This document shows positions 6,536 to 12,815 of a DNA stretch of 20,401 nucleotides, in pieces. Origin of the DNA: Chlorobiota bacterium (lineage in GTDB: Bacteria; Bacteroidota; Bacteroidia; Bacteroidales; JAADGE01). A model generated the notes under the pieces. That model did not search any database, was not told the origin of the DNA, and saw only the letters and a list, made by a program, of their open reading frames with translations. A program made the position numbers and the translations under genes. The stretch is from the NCBI GenBank assembly GCA_030592825.1, contig JAUVIG010000014.1:1-20401 (forward strand). The letters run 5' to 3'. The first letter of the stretch is position 1, and the number at the start of each line of letters is the position of its first letter.

Positions 6536-7546
6536 TTACTTCAATTTTTTGACTTTTTCACCAAATCGTTTTGGTTTCAGATACATATTAATGAGTGGAA
6601 CAAGCGCATTCATAATTAAGATTGCAAATGAAACACCTTCGGGGAATGCACCCCAGATTCTGATTACTATGGTCAGCACACCAATACCAATACCGTAAAT
6701 TATCATTCCTCTCTTACTCATTGGCGAGGTTACATAATCTGTTGCCATAAATATTGCACCAAGTAAAATACCGCCTGTTAATATATGAAACAAAGGATCT
6801 GCAAAATTTACAGGATCTGCAAGCCATAAAATTCCTGTGAAAATTGCAACTGAACCTATGATTGATACCGGAATGTGCCATGTGATAATTTTTTTCATCA
6901 GCATATATATTAGTCCTATGATTAATGCAAAACCGGCAATTTCGCCAAATGAACCGCCCATATTACCAATTAACATTTGCATATAATCCGGAACTTTTTC
7001 TCCAAGAGATGACATACTCTCTCCGTTTCTCATAGTTTCGGCTAATTGTCCGAGAGGAGTAGCTCCGGTTGTAACATCTGTGTAGCCTAACATTTTTTCA
7101 GTAAACGGGCTTGGTTTTGGCCAAGTTGTCATTTGCACAGGCCAAGAAATTAATAGGAATACACGACCGACTAAAGCAGGATTGAACGGGTTATTACCCA
7201 AACCTCCGAATGACATTTTACCGATACCAATTGCAACAAATGCTCCGATAATAACTAACCAAATCGGCAAATTACTCGGAAGGTTAAATGCTAACAGTAA
7301 TCCTGTTAATGCAGCAGAACCGTCCATAACTGTAGATTCTCGTTTTAAAATGAATTTTGTTATTAAATATTCAAATAAAACAGATGATATTACTGCTGAT
7401 AAGATAACTATTATTGCACCCAATCCGAAAAAGAATACTGATACGAATAATGTCGGAATTAAGGCAAATAATACACCATACATCAACTTTTTAACAGAGT
7501 TGCTGCCAAGTTGATGAGGTGATGGTGAAACTATTAGTTTAGACAT
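6536..7546 (-). CDS. rnfD: Rnf electron transport complex FMN membrane subunit RnfD
   Basis: The start is placed at MSKLIVSPSPHQ, the standard RnfD N-terminus. The 20 codons upstream run into repeat DNA and are not conserved in type. The 336-residue product has about nine or ten hydrophobic segments. Diagnostic stretches are STVMDGSAALTGLLLAFNLP, SFGGLGNNPFNPALVGRVFL and TDVTTGATPLGQ, the last holding the Thr that carries covalent FMN in RnfD/NqrB. The C-terminal half has the TDYVTSPMSKRGMIIYGIGIG motif. RnfD pairs with RnfG in the electron path and in ion translocation. In a normal operon rnfC would lie directly upstream; here an S23 cassette of about 0.9 kb intervenes. Confidence 0.95.
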   Translation of the reverse strand: MSKLIVSPSPHQLGSNSVKKLMYGVLFALIPTLFVSVFFFGLGAIIVILSAVISSVLFEYLITKFILKRESTVMDGSAALTGLLLAFNLPSNLPIWLVIIGAFVAIGIGKMSFGGLGNNPFNPALVGRVFLLISWPVQMTTWPKPSPFTEKMLGYTDVTTGATPLGQLAETMRNGESMSSLGEKVPDYMQMLIGNMGGSFGEIAGFALIIGLIYMLMKKIITWHIPVSIIGSVAIFTGILWLADPVNFADPLFHILTGGILLGAIFMATDYVTSPMSKRGMIIYGIGIGVLTIVIRIWGAFPEGVSFAILIMNALVPLINMYLKPKRFGEKVKKLK

Positions 7547-7590
7547 TTTATATATGCTTTTTATTTTTGTTACTTGTTTTGTTAAATTTT

Positions 7591-7835
7591 GTCCGAATGT
7601 AATCAAATATAGTCAAATGTTGTCAAACGTTGTCAGAAATTAGTCAAACATAGTCAAGTTTTGTCAAGCATTGTAATACATTGCCAAATATTAGTCAAAA
7701 TTAATCTTATGTTATTATACATTTTTTGAAAATATTGTCATGTAATTGTAAAAAATAATTGATGTGCTTTAGTTTTTTGCAATGTTTTACAACTTTTGAC
7801 CATGTTTTGACAACTTCTGACAATGTTTCCCTACT
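7591..7835. repeat. Hairpin-forming degenerate decamer array, proximal to rnfD (3' flank of the S23 gene)
   Basis: On the plus strand, about eleven units of consensus GTCAAAnnTT (for example GTCAAATGTT, GTCAAACGTT, GTCAAACATA, GTCAAGCATT) run from 7591 to about 7705. A roughly 75-base AT-rich loop follows. Then units of the complement, such as ACAACTTTTG, ACCATGTTTTG, ACAACTTCTG and ACAATGTTT, run from about 7779 to 7835. The spacing is 10-11 bp. The two arms are complementary over much of their length and would form a long imperfect hairpin. The last unit overlaps the S23 stop codon. Confidence 0.85.
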
Positions 7836-8187
7836 TCTTATTCCCAATTGATTTTATATAGTTATTTAATTTTACACTTAAATCTCTCAAATCTTGTTTA
7901 TACTCAATAAATTTATCTTCGCTGATTATTTTTCTGTTTTTTGCTTTTGTTAACCAAGTATAGGTCTCATTAAGAGACCCTCTAGAATAATAACAAAACA
8001 ATTTATTTTGCTTAAAATGGAATCTCCCGTGTCCTTCACTGATATTTGCAGCTATTGAATCTGCAGATATCATTAACTGTTTACCGATGGTATCTTTTGA
8101 AAAAAAATCCCATTTTTGGATATCAGAATAAATTTTTTCTGCAATTTCCATTGATTCATTATATACTCTAATATCATCAATAAGCAT
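7831..8187 (-). CDS. Four-helix-bundle protein, S23 / 23S rRNA intervening-sequence protein family
   Basis: A 118-residue, wholly helical protein. It has the S23-family core: a first helix with VYNESMEIAEKIY, then KDTIGKQLMISADSIAANISEGHGR (the S-x-S-I-x-x-N-I-x-E-G-x-G-R signature) and FCYYSRGSLNETYTWL (the GS-x-x-E motif). Family members are encoded inside intervening sequences of 23S rRNA genes in Leptospira, Coxiella and others, and related proteins (Avd) assist diversity-generating retroelements. They assemble as pentameric helical bundles that bind nucleic acid. This copy instead sits inside the rnf operon, in the same orientation, flanked on both sides by homologous repeat hairpins. 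That marks it as an inserted cassette rather than part of Rnf function. No reverse transcriptase is nearby. Confidence 0.9.
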   Translation of the reverse strand: MLIDDIRVYNESMEIAEKIYSDIQKWDFFSKDTIGKQLMISADSIAANISEGHGRFHFKQNKLFCYYSRGSLNETYTWLTKAKNRKIISEDKFIEYKQDLRDLSVKLNNYIKSIGNKK

Positions 8188-8240
8188 ATTTTCTATTTTT
8201 ATAGGTTAAACTATTTTTTTTTCAAATTATTAAAATGTTT

Positions 8241-8466
8241 GTCAAAAGTTGTCATACATTGTCAAGTGTAGTCATTCAATTGTCTGGCGTTGTCAAGTGT
8301 TGTAGTACAATCTTCAAACTTTGCTATATACTTTCATTTAATGTACTTTGTCTTTTTTGCAATTTCTAACTATTTCTGACAACTTCTGTCAATGTTTGAC
8401 TACTTTTTAACGATGTTTCACAATTTCTGACAACACTTGACAATTTTCTGACTATGCTTGACTGTT
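8241..8466. repeat. Hairpin-forming degenerate decamer array, proximal to rnfC (5' flank of the S23 gene)
   Basis: Plus-strand units GTCAAAAGTT, GTCATACATT, GTCAAGTGTA, GTCATTCAAT, GTCTGGCGTT and GTCAAGTGT run from 8241 to about 8303. The complementary units TGACAACTTC, TGTCAATGTT, TGACAACAC, TGACAATTTT and TGACTATGC run from about 8370 to 8466 and touch the rnfC stop codon. The loop holds ATGTACTTTGTCTTTTTTGC (8341-8360), closely matching ATGTGCTTTAGTTTTTTGC (7762-7780) in the other array, so the two arrays are homologous as whole elements. Confidence 0.85.
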
Positions 8467-9801
8467 TTACTTCGTACTTCTTGCTCTAATCACAGCTCCG
8501 ACTCTGTTTTTCCCTAATCTGATATAATCAAGTATGGGTCTGTCAGAAGGGCAGGCGTAACTGCATGATCCGCATTCAATACAATCCAATACATCTTCTT
8601 TTTCCATGCTTTTATGCATTGCTTTCTCCCCAAAAGTCATTAATAAAAACGGTTCAAGACCCATTGGACAGACATCAACACATTTAGCACATCTTATGCA
8701 AGGTTTTATTACTCTTCTCTTTGATTCTTCTTCAGGCATAATTAATATTCCTGAAGTTCCTTTTGCAACCGGGACATCAGTTGTATTTAGTGCCTTTCCC
8801 ATCATAGGTCCGCCACTGATTATTTTTCCTGTATTTTTAGGTACACCACCGGCTGCTTCAATCAAATCTGATACAGCAGTACCGAATCTTACCAGATAAT
8901 TACCCGGATTTTTTACAGATTTTCCGGTAATTGTAACTACTCTTTCAAACAAAGGTTTATTTTTTTGCACAGCTTCATAAACAGCATATGCAGTTCCGAC
9001 ATTGTGAACAACTGCACCAACTGCTATCGGCAAACCTCCTGACGGAACTTCTCTGTTTATAACTGCTTTTATCAGTTGTTTTTCACCACCTTGAGGATAT
9101 TGAACTTTTACCGGAGTAACAACAATTCCTTTATAAAATTTTACAAGTTTCGTAAGATGAGTAATGGCATCCGGTTTATTGTTTTCTATACCGATATAAG
9201 CTTTATCAACTTTTAGTGCTTTCATTAAAATTTGAATACCGACTAACATTTCTTCACCTTTTTCTAACATTAATATGTGGTCGGAAGTCAGATAGGGTTC
9301 GCATTCTACACCGTTAATGATAAGAACTTCCGGTTTAGTTCCTTTTGGAGGCATTAATTTTACATGAGTCGGAAAAGTTGCCCCTCCTAAACCTACAATG
9401 CCTGCATTTTGAATCTTTTTAATAATCTCCTCTGAACTTATATCAAAATCTTTTATCAGTTCTTCGCTTCTGTCAATTTTTTCATCCCATTCGTCATCAT
9501 TAACATTAATAATTACCGATTGTCTTTTGTACCCGCTTGTATCAGTAACTTCATCAATTTTGAAAACAGTTCCTGATACAGGAGAGTGAATATTTGCAGA
9601 AATAAAACCTCCGCTTTCAGCAATAATTTGTCCTACTTTAACAACATCTTTTTTATTTACCGTTACTTTTGCCGGAACTCCGATATGTTGAGATACCGGA
9701 ACAGAAACTTGTTTCGGAACAGGCAAAATTTCAATCTTTTTATTTGCCGATAATTTATTTTCGGGTGGATGAACACCTCCTTTTGGGAATGTTTTTAACA
9801 T
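8467..9801 (-). CDS. rnfC: Rnf electron transport complex Fe-S/NADH subunit RnfC
   Basis: A 444-residue peripheral subunit. The N-terminus FPKGGVHPPENK leads into a lipoyl-like region (VGQIIAESGGFISANIHSPVSG). The NADH/FMN-binding region follows with GLGGATFPTHVKL and GVECEPYLTSDH, then a SLBB-type segment around RVVTITGKSVKNPGNYLVRFG. Two ferredoxin-like motifs come last: CIRCAKCVDVCP (368-379) and CIECGSCSYACP (407-418), each binding a [4Fe-4S] cluster. RnfC is the site where NAD+ is reduced or NADH oxidised in the family. The length is normal, the stop abuts the S23 repeat array without visible damage, and rnfB lies 15 bp upstream. Confidence 0.96.
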   Translation of the reverse strand: MLKTFPKGGVHPPENKLSANKKIEILPVPKQVSVPVSQHIGVPAKVTVNKKDVVKVGQIIAESGGFISANIHSPVSGTVFKIDEVTDTSGYKRQSVIINVNDDEWDEKIDRSEELIKDFDISSEEIIKKIQNAGIVGLGGATFPTHVKLMPPKGTKPEVLIINGVECEPYLTSDHILMLEKGEEMLVGIQILMKALKVDKAYIGIENNKPDAITHLTKLVKFYKGIVVTPVKVQYPQGGEKQLIKAVINREVPSGGLPIAVGAVVHNVGTAYAVYEAVQKNKPLFERVVTITGKSVKNPGNYLVRFGTAVSDLIEAAGGVPKNTGKIISGGPMMGKALNTTDVPVAKGTSGILIMPEEESKRRVIKPCIRCAKCVDVCPMGLEPFLLMTFGEKAMHKSMEKEDVLDCIECGSCSYACPSDRPILDYIRLGKNRVGAVIRARSTK

Positions 9802-9816
9802 ATAATCTATTTATTC

Positions 9817-10776
9817 TTATTCAGTTTTATTTTTTTTGTCTTGTTTATTATCAACTGTTTTATTTTCAGTAATATTCTCTTTGGCAGTTTTTATCAGGTC
9901 AACTTCTTTTTTTTCTTCCGGTTTTTTGTCAGTTTCTTTTGCCGGTTTTGCTTTTCTCGGCGGAAGATTAACTTCCCAAATGGCACCTGTGGGACAAACT
10001 TGTACGCATTTTCTGCATAATACACATTTAAGCGGATCAATGTATGCCAAGAAGTTTTCAATAACAATTGCATCGTATTCACATTCTTTAAAACAAAGTG
10101 TACAGCCGGTACAAGCAACAGCACAGGCTTTTTTTGCAGCACCGCCCCTGTCTTCATTTATGCATGACACAAAAATTCTTCTGCTTTTCTTTCCTGCAGG
10201 CCTTAATTCAATAATATCTTTGGGACATGCAACTACACATGCATTACATCCTGTACAGTTTGCTTCGGTTACAACCGGAAGTTCCGTAATCGGGTCCATA
10301 TGTAAGGCATTGAAATCACATGCATCGGCACATTCTCCCAGTCCGACGCAACCGTATTGGCAAGCAGTTTCACCGGCATATAAATCGGATTGAATTGTAC
10401 AATTTAAAGCACCGTCAAAATGAGTTGTTTTCTTTCTGAATTGGGGTGCACCATTGCATCTTATGACAGCTGTCATTTTATCTTTTTCGCTTACTTCTCT
10501 GCCCAAGACTTTTGCAACTGAAGACATACATCCATTTCCGCCAACGGGACAGAAGAGATCATCCAAACTATCAGATTTGACACATACTTCAGCAAAATTT
10601 CTGCAACCCGGATACCCGCATCCGCCGCAATTTGCAGCAGGAAGTATTTCTTCCACTTTATCAATTCGCGGATCTTCAAAAACCTTGAATTTTTGAGATG
10701 CCCAATAAAGAATAACTGCTGCAACGACACCTACGGAACTTACTGTGATTATTGTTGCTGTGATTACTTCGTTCAT
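9817..10776 (-). CDS. rnfB: Rnf electron transport complex ferredoxin-like subunit RnfB
   Basis: A 319-residue protein. It has one N-terminal membrane helix (residues about 5-26), then the RnfB Fe-S domain with Cys50, Cys53, Cys58 and Cys76 (NCGGCGYPGC and LFCPVGG). A multi-cluster ferredoxin region follows, with CQYGCVGLGECADAC, CTGCNACVVACP, ACTGCTLCFKECE and CVLCRKCVQVCP. This points to several [4Fe-4S] clusters, more than the proteobacterial two-cluster type and like clostridial RnfB. The last 50 residues are a Lys/Glu-rich low-complexity tail. RnfB is taken to be the entry point for electrons from ferredoxin. rnfC follows after 15 bp; rseC lies 63 bp upstream with a dyad repeat in between. 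Confidence 0.96.
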   Translation of the reverse strand: MNEVITATIITVSSVGVVAAVILYWASQKFKVFEDPRIDKVEEILPAANCGGCGYPGCRNFAEVCVKSDSLDDLFCPVGGNGCMSSVAKVLGREVSEKDKMTAVIRCNGAPQFRKKTTHFDGALNCTIQSDLYAGETACQYGCVGLGECADACDFNALHMDPITELPVVTEANCTGCNACVVACPKDIIELRPAGKKSRRIFVSCINEDRGGAAKKACAVACTGCTLCFKECEYDAIVIENFLAYIDPLKCVLCRKCVQVCPTGAIWEVNLPPRKAKPAKETDKKPEEKKEVDLIKTAKENITENKTVDNKQDKKNKTE

Positions 10777-10802
10777 TGTTATTATTTTTTCTTAAAGTTT
10801 AT

Positions 10803-10860
10803 TTCCGGATTACAAATCCGGTACAGTTTGCTTTTGGATTTAAAATCTGAAAGAGCTGTA
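10803..10860. repeat. Dispersed dyad repeat, copy 2 (rseC 3' end to rnfB leader)
   Basis: It holds the palindrome CCGGATT-ACA-AATCCGG (10805-10821) followed by a degenerate version of the second palindrome, CTTTTGGATTT-AAAATCTGAAAG (about 10831-10853). Order, spacing and orientation match copy 1 at 2219-2270, where GATTACAAATCC is likewise followed by CTTTCGGATTT...AAATCCGAAAG and then GAGC. Here the stop codon and last codons of rseC lie within the repeat. Confidence 0.7.
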
Positions 10861-11286
10861 ATTAAATGATTTTTTAATTGAAAAAACGAATGTCTTTTTT
10901 ATTTTATCTTTTGAATAATATAATATTAAATAATATGGTATTAACATTAACAATGAAATAATACCGGATAATAGTTCTTTTTTTGTAACAGACATTAAAG
11001 ATATTAATGAAACAATAAGAATTAAAAACGGTAAAACATATCCCAAAAATAAAGCTCTGAAACCCAAAGATTGTTTGAAATAAACTTCAATACTTTCGCC
11101 GTTTTTGTAATCATCGGGATTTTCAACGTAAATGTCAATGATTTTTTCTTCAACTTCAGAGACAGAACAAGCTCCTTTAAGGGTACAAGATGCACAAGCT
11201 GCCTGTGCAATAATGCTTACTTGAAGCTCATTACCGCTGATTGATTTTATAATTCCGGGATGAATTATTTGTTTAACTTGTTTCAT
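10840..11286 (-). CDS. rseC: RseC/MucC-family protein (SoxR-reducing system / Rnf-associated)
   Basis: A 148-residue protein. The soluble N-terminal domain has the Cys-rich motif AACASCTLKGACS (Cys in C-x-x-C-x5-C spacing), typical of the family. A beta-rich part with IEVYFKQSLGFRALFLGYVLPF leads into two transmembrane helices (about residues 70-95 and 105-125). RseC proteins are encoded beside rnf genes in many bacteria and work with Rnf-type complexes in keeping SoxR reduced in Escherichia coli; the exact role in Bacteroidota is unclear. The position directly before rnfB supports co-transcription. The last seven residues (NYSSFRF) and the stop are encoded by a dispersed repeat, so the original C-terminus was probably a little different. 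Confidence 0.88.
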   Translation of the reverse strand: MKQVKQIIHPGIIKSISGNELQVSIIAQAACASCTLKGACSVSEVEEKIIDIYVENPDDYKNGESIEVYFKQSLGFRALFLGYVLPFLILIVSLISLMSVTKKELLSGIISLLMLIPYYLILYYSKDKIKKTFVFSIKKSFNYSSFRF

Positions 11287-11294
11287 TAAAAACG

Positions 11295-11324
11295 CAAATT
11301 TAAATATTTAGAATTAATCAATTC
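11295..11324 (-). promoter_or_regulatory. Possible Bacteroidota-type promoter of the rseC-rnf operon
   Basis: On the minus strand TAAATTTG fits the Bacteroidota -7 consensus TAnnTTTG. A TTG lies 16 bases further upstream as a weak -33 partner. The box ends only 8 bases before the rseC ATG, so transcripts would have a very short leader. This rests on consensus matching in AT-rich DNA, so chance is possible. Confidence 0.3.
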
Positions 11325-11432
11325 ATTACATTTATCATAAAAAGTAATTTAGAATAATTTTAAATTATGAAGATTGATATGTGTATTAAATGTGATATTA
11401 TCACAGAGATTTTTCTTTATGAGCTACTGCAC

Positions 11433-11451
11433 TTCAAAAATCCGAAAGAGT
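11433..11451. repeat. Dispersed dyad repeat, partial copy 3
   Basis: TTCAAAAATCCGAAAGAG matches the right half of the palindromic unit of copy 1 (TTCAAATCCGAAAGAG) with a two-base insertion. It has the same orientation and lies 12 bases downstream of the stop of the minus-strand lipoprotein gene, as the other copies lie at gene ends. The GATTACAAATCC half is absent. Confidence 0.5.
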
Positions 11452-11463
11452 CAGTCTGTGAGT

Positions 11464-12000
11464 TTAAAAATACTCATAATCAACATTTTGATATTCAATT
11501 TTAAGAAGGAACATTAGAGGAGATTTACCGCCCATAACAATAAATTCAAGTCTGATTTTCATTTTATCGGTTTTCCAAACTGCTGAAATAACATCATAGC
11601 CTAACCAATCATCTTTAAATTTCATATTTTTTTCTTCATATTTTATCGGCTCACCATATATTGTTTTATATTGTGATATTATGTCGGTTGCAGAATTCAG
11701 ATATTTATTGAAATTTGTTTCATTTACATCTTCATCATATTTATTATATAACACCCAATTGAGCTTTGAATTTTTAAAATGCCATCCCCATTCACCTTTT
11801 ATATTTGATAATGTTTCTTCTTTTGAGCAAACTTGATTCGGTCCGGGATTTGTAACTTTTGCATCAGGTATAATTTTATTAAATTGGTCAATTGTCATTC
11901 CTATGTATATATCTTCCATGCTTGATTTTTGGTTTTGAGAATTGCAAGAATATATTGTTGAAAATATTATTGCTAATATTAATATGTTGTGGAGTTTCAT
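11464..12000 (-). CDS. Small lipoprotein of unknown function (178 aa)
   Basis: The N-terminus MKLHNILILAIIFSTIYSCNSQ is a lipoprotein signal with a lipobox ending at Cys19 (IYSC). The mature part begins with a short linker, then EDIYIGMTIDQFNKIIPDAK. That is the pattern of a small beta-lactamase-inhibitor-like or SmpA/OmlA-like fold (a G-M-[ST]-x-x-[EQ]-[FV] helix start), but the similarity is only suggestive. Several Trp and Tyr residues lie in amphipathic strands (GEWGWHFKNSKLNWVLYNK). I do not recognise a named family. It is probably anchored in the envelope and monocistronic, with about 180 bp to rseC downstream and 108 bp to the LysE gene upstream. Confidence 0.7.
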   Translation of the reverse strand: MKLHNILILAIIFSTIYSCNSQNQKSSMEDIYIGMTIDQFNKIIPDAKVTNPGPNQVCSKEETLSNIKGEWGWHFKNSKLNWVLYNKYDEDVNETNFNKYLNSATDIISQYKTIYGEPIKYEEKNMKFKDDWLGYDVISAVWKTDKMKIRLEFIVMGGKSPLMFLLKIEYQNVDYEYF

Positions 12001-12020
12001 TTTGTAGTGATTTTGTGGGT

Positions 12021-12060
12021 TAGTAATTTAGTGTTATAGTATAATAGTTATTTAGTTTTT
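12021..12060. repeat. One-sided TAGTnnnn octamer array
   Basis: Five back-to-back 8-bp units: TAGTAATT, TAGTGTTA, TAGTATAA, TAGTTATT, TAGTTTTT. The unit TAGTGTTA is identical to one in the rnfG-rnfE hairpin (5760-5767). A further TAGTGATT-like unit precedes at 12004. No complementary second arm is visible before the LysE gene end at 12109. It lies just upstream of the lipoprotein start codon. Confidence 0.65.
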
Positions 12061-12108
12061 TTGATTTGTGTACACTCTGAAAATTATGTGTGCTGCAAAT
12101 TAACGAAT

Positions 12109-12771
12109 TTAGAAAGATGAATGATTTGTGCCTATTTCAGATGCTTCCGGAATAAATACACTTATTATTACTAACAGTGCAAAAATAATAATAAGTACAC
12201 CTGTAACTCTGTTAATCCACAGCAGGTTTCTGAGTCGTATTTTGCTTTTAAAAATAGTAACAACGCTGATTAAACTTAGCCACCATAAAATTGCACCGCT
12301 GAAAACTGTAACTACCAGAATAATTACGGGAAAAGTTTCGCTGCTTTTTTCAACCATATTAAAACTTGCAAAAATTGCTCCGAATGCTAATATAGTTATA
12401 GGGTTTGAAACGGTTACAAAAAAACTTGTAATAAAATCTTTATAATAATTATTTCCTTTTGTTCTGAGTCTTCTGATTTGCTTAGCAGGATTTGAAGTGA
12501 ATATTTTGGCTCCTATAAAGATTAAAAACATACCGCCTATTATTCTGATATAATTTTGATTTTCAATTAAAAAATCAGAAATAAACGTGATACTGAATCC
12601 GGCAATAATTGCATAAATAATATCTGCAGAAGCTGCACCGACACCGGAAACAAAACCGGATTTAAATCCTTTGTTCAATGTTCTTTGGATACATAATACA
12701 CCAATCGGCCCGAGGGGAGCAGATACAGATATACCGATCAAAATTCCTTTTATAATGAAAAAAAAATCCAA
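12109..12771 (-). CDS. LysE/RhtB-family amino-acid exporter
   Basis: A 220-residue membrane protein with about six hydrophobic segments. The N-terminal GILIGISVSAPLGPIGVLCIQRTLNKGFKSGFVSGVGAASADIIYA is the family signature (P-x-G-P, then R-x-x-x-x-G and the G-x-G-x-x-x-x-D helix). A basic cytoplasmic loop around residues 95-110 and a second half with NPITILAFGAIFASF complete the typical pattern. Family members export amino acids such as lysine, arginine, homoserine or threonine; the substrate cannot be told from sequence. The gene follows olsF by 44 bp on the same strand, so co-transcription is possible without implying a shared function. Confidence 0.88.
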   Translation of the reverse strand: MDFFFIIKGILIGISVSAPLGPIGVLCIQRTLNKGFKSGFVSGVGAASADIIYAIIAGFSITFISDFLIENQNYIRIIGGMFLIFIGAKIFTSNPAKQIRRLRTKGNNYYKDFITSFFVTVSNPITILAFGAIFASFNMVEKSSETFPVIILVVTVFSGAILWWLSLISVVTIFKSKIRLRNLLWINRVTGVLIIIFALLVIISVFIPEASEIGTNHSSF

Positions 12772-12815
12772 AGTTTTATTTTATAACTTACAAAAAAATT
12801 AAAAATTTATGATTT

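Noticed and set aside
7547..7606. A longer RnfD with 20 extra N-terminal residues
   Set aside because: The extension is encoded by AT-rich repeat-border DNA and precedes the standard MSKLIVSPSPHQ start of the family.
7831..8187. Avd accessory gene of a diversity-generating retroelement
   Set aside because: The protein is in the same broad four-helix family, but there is no reverse transcriptase, no template/variable repeat pair with A-specific mismatches, and no variable target gene nearby.
7591..8466. CRISPR array
   Set aside because: The units are degenerate, 10-11 bp, with no spacers of constant length and no cas genes. The inverted second arm does not fit CRISPR.
9836..10393. A 185-codon open frame on the plus strand opposite rnfB
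   Set aside because: It is the antisense of a well-supported ferredoxin-type gene; its Ser/Phe/His-rich product reflects reverse-complemented Cys codons and has no recognisable domain.
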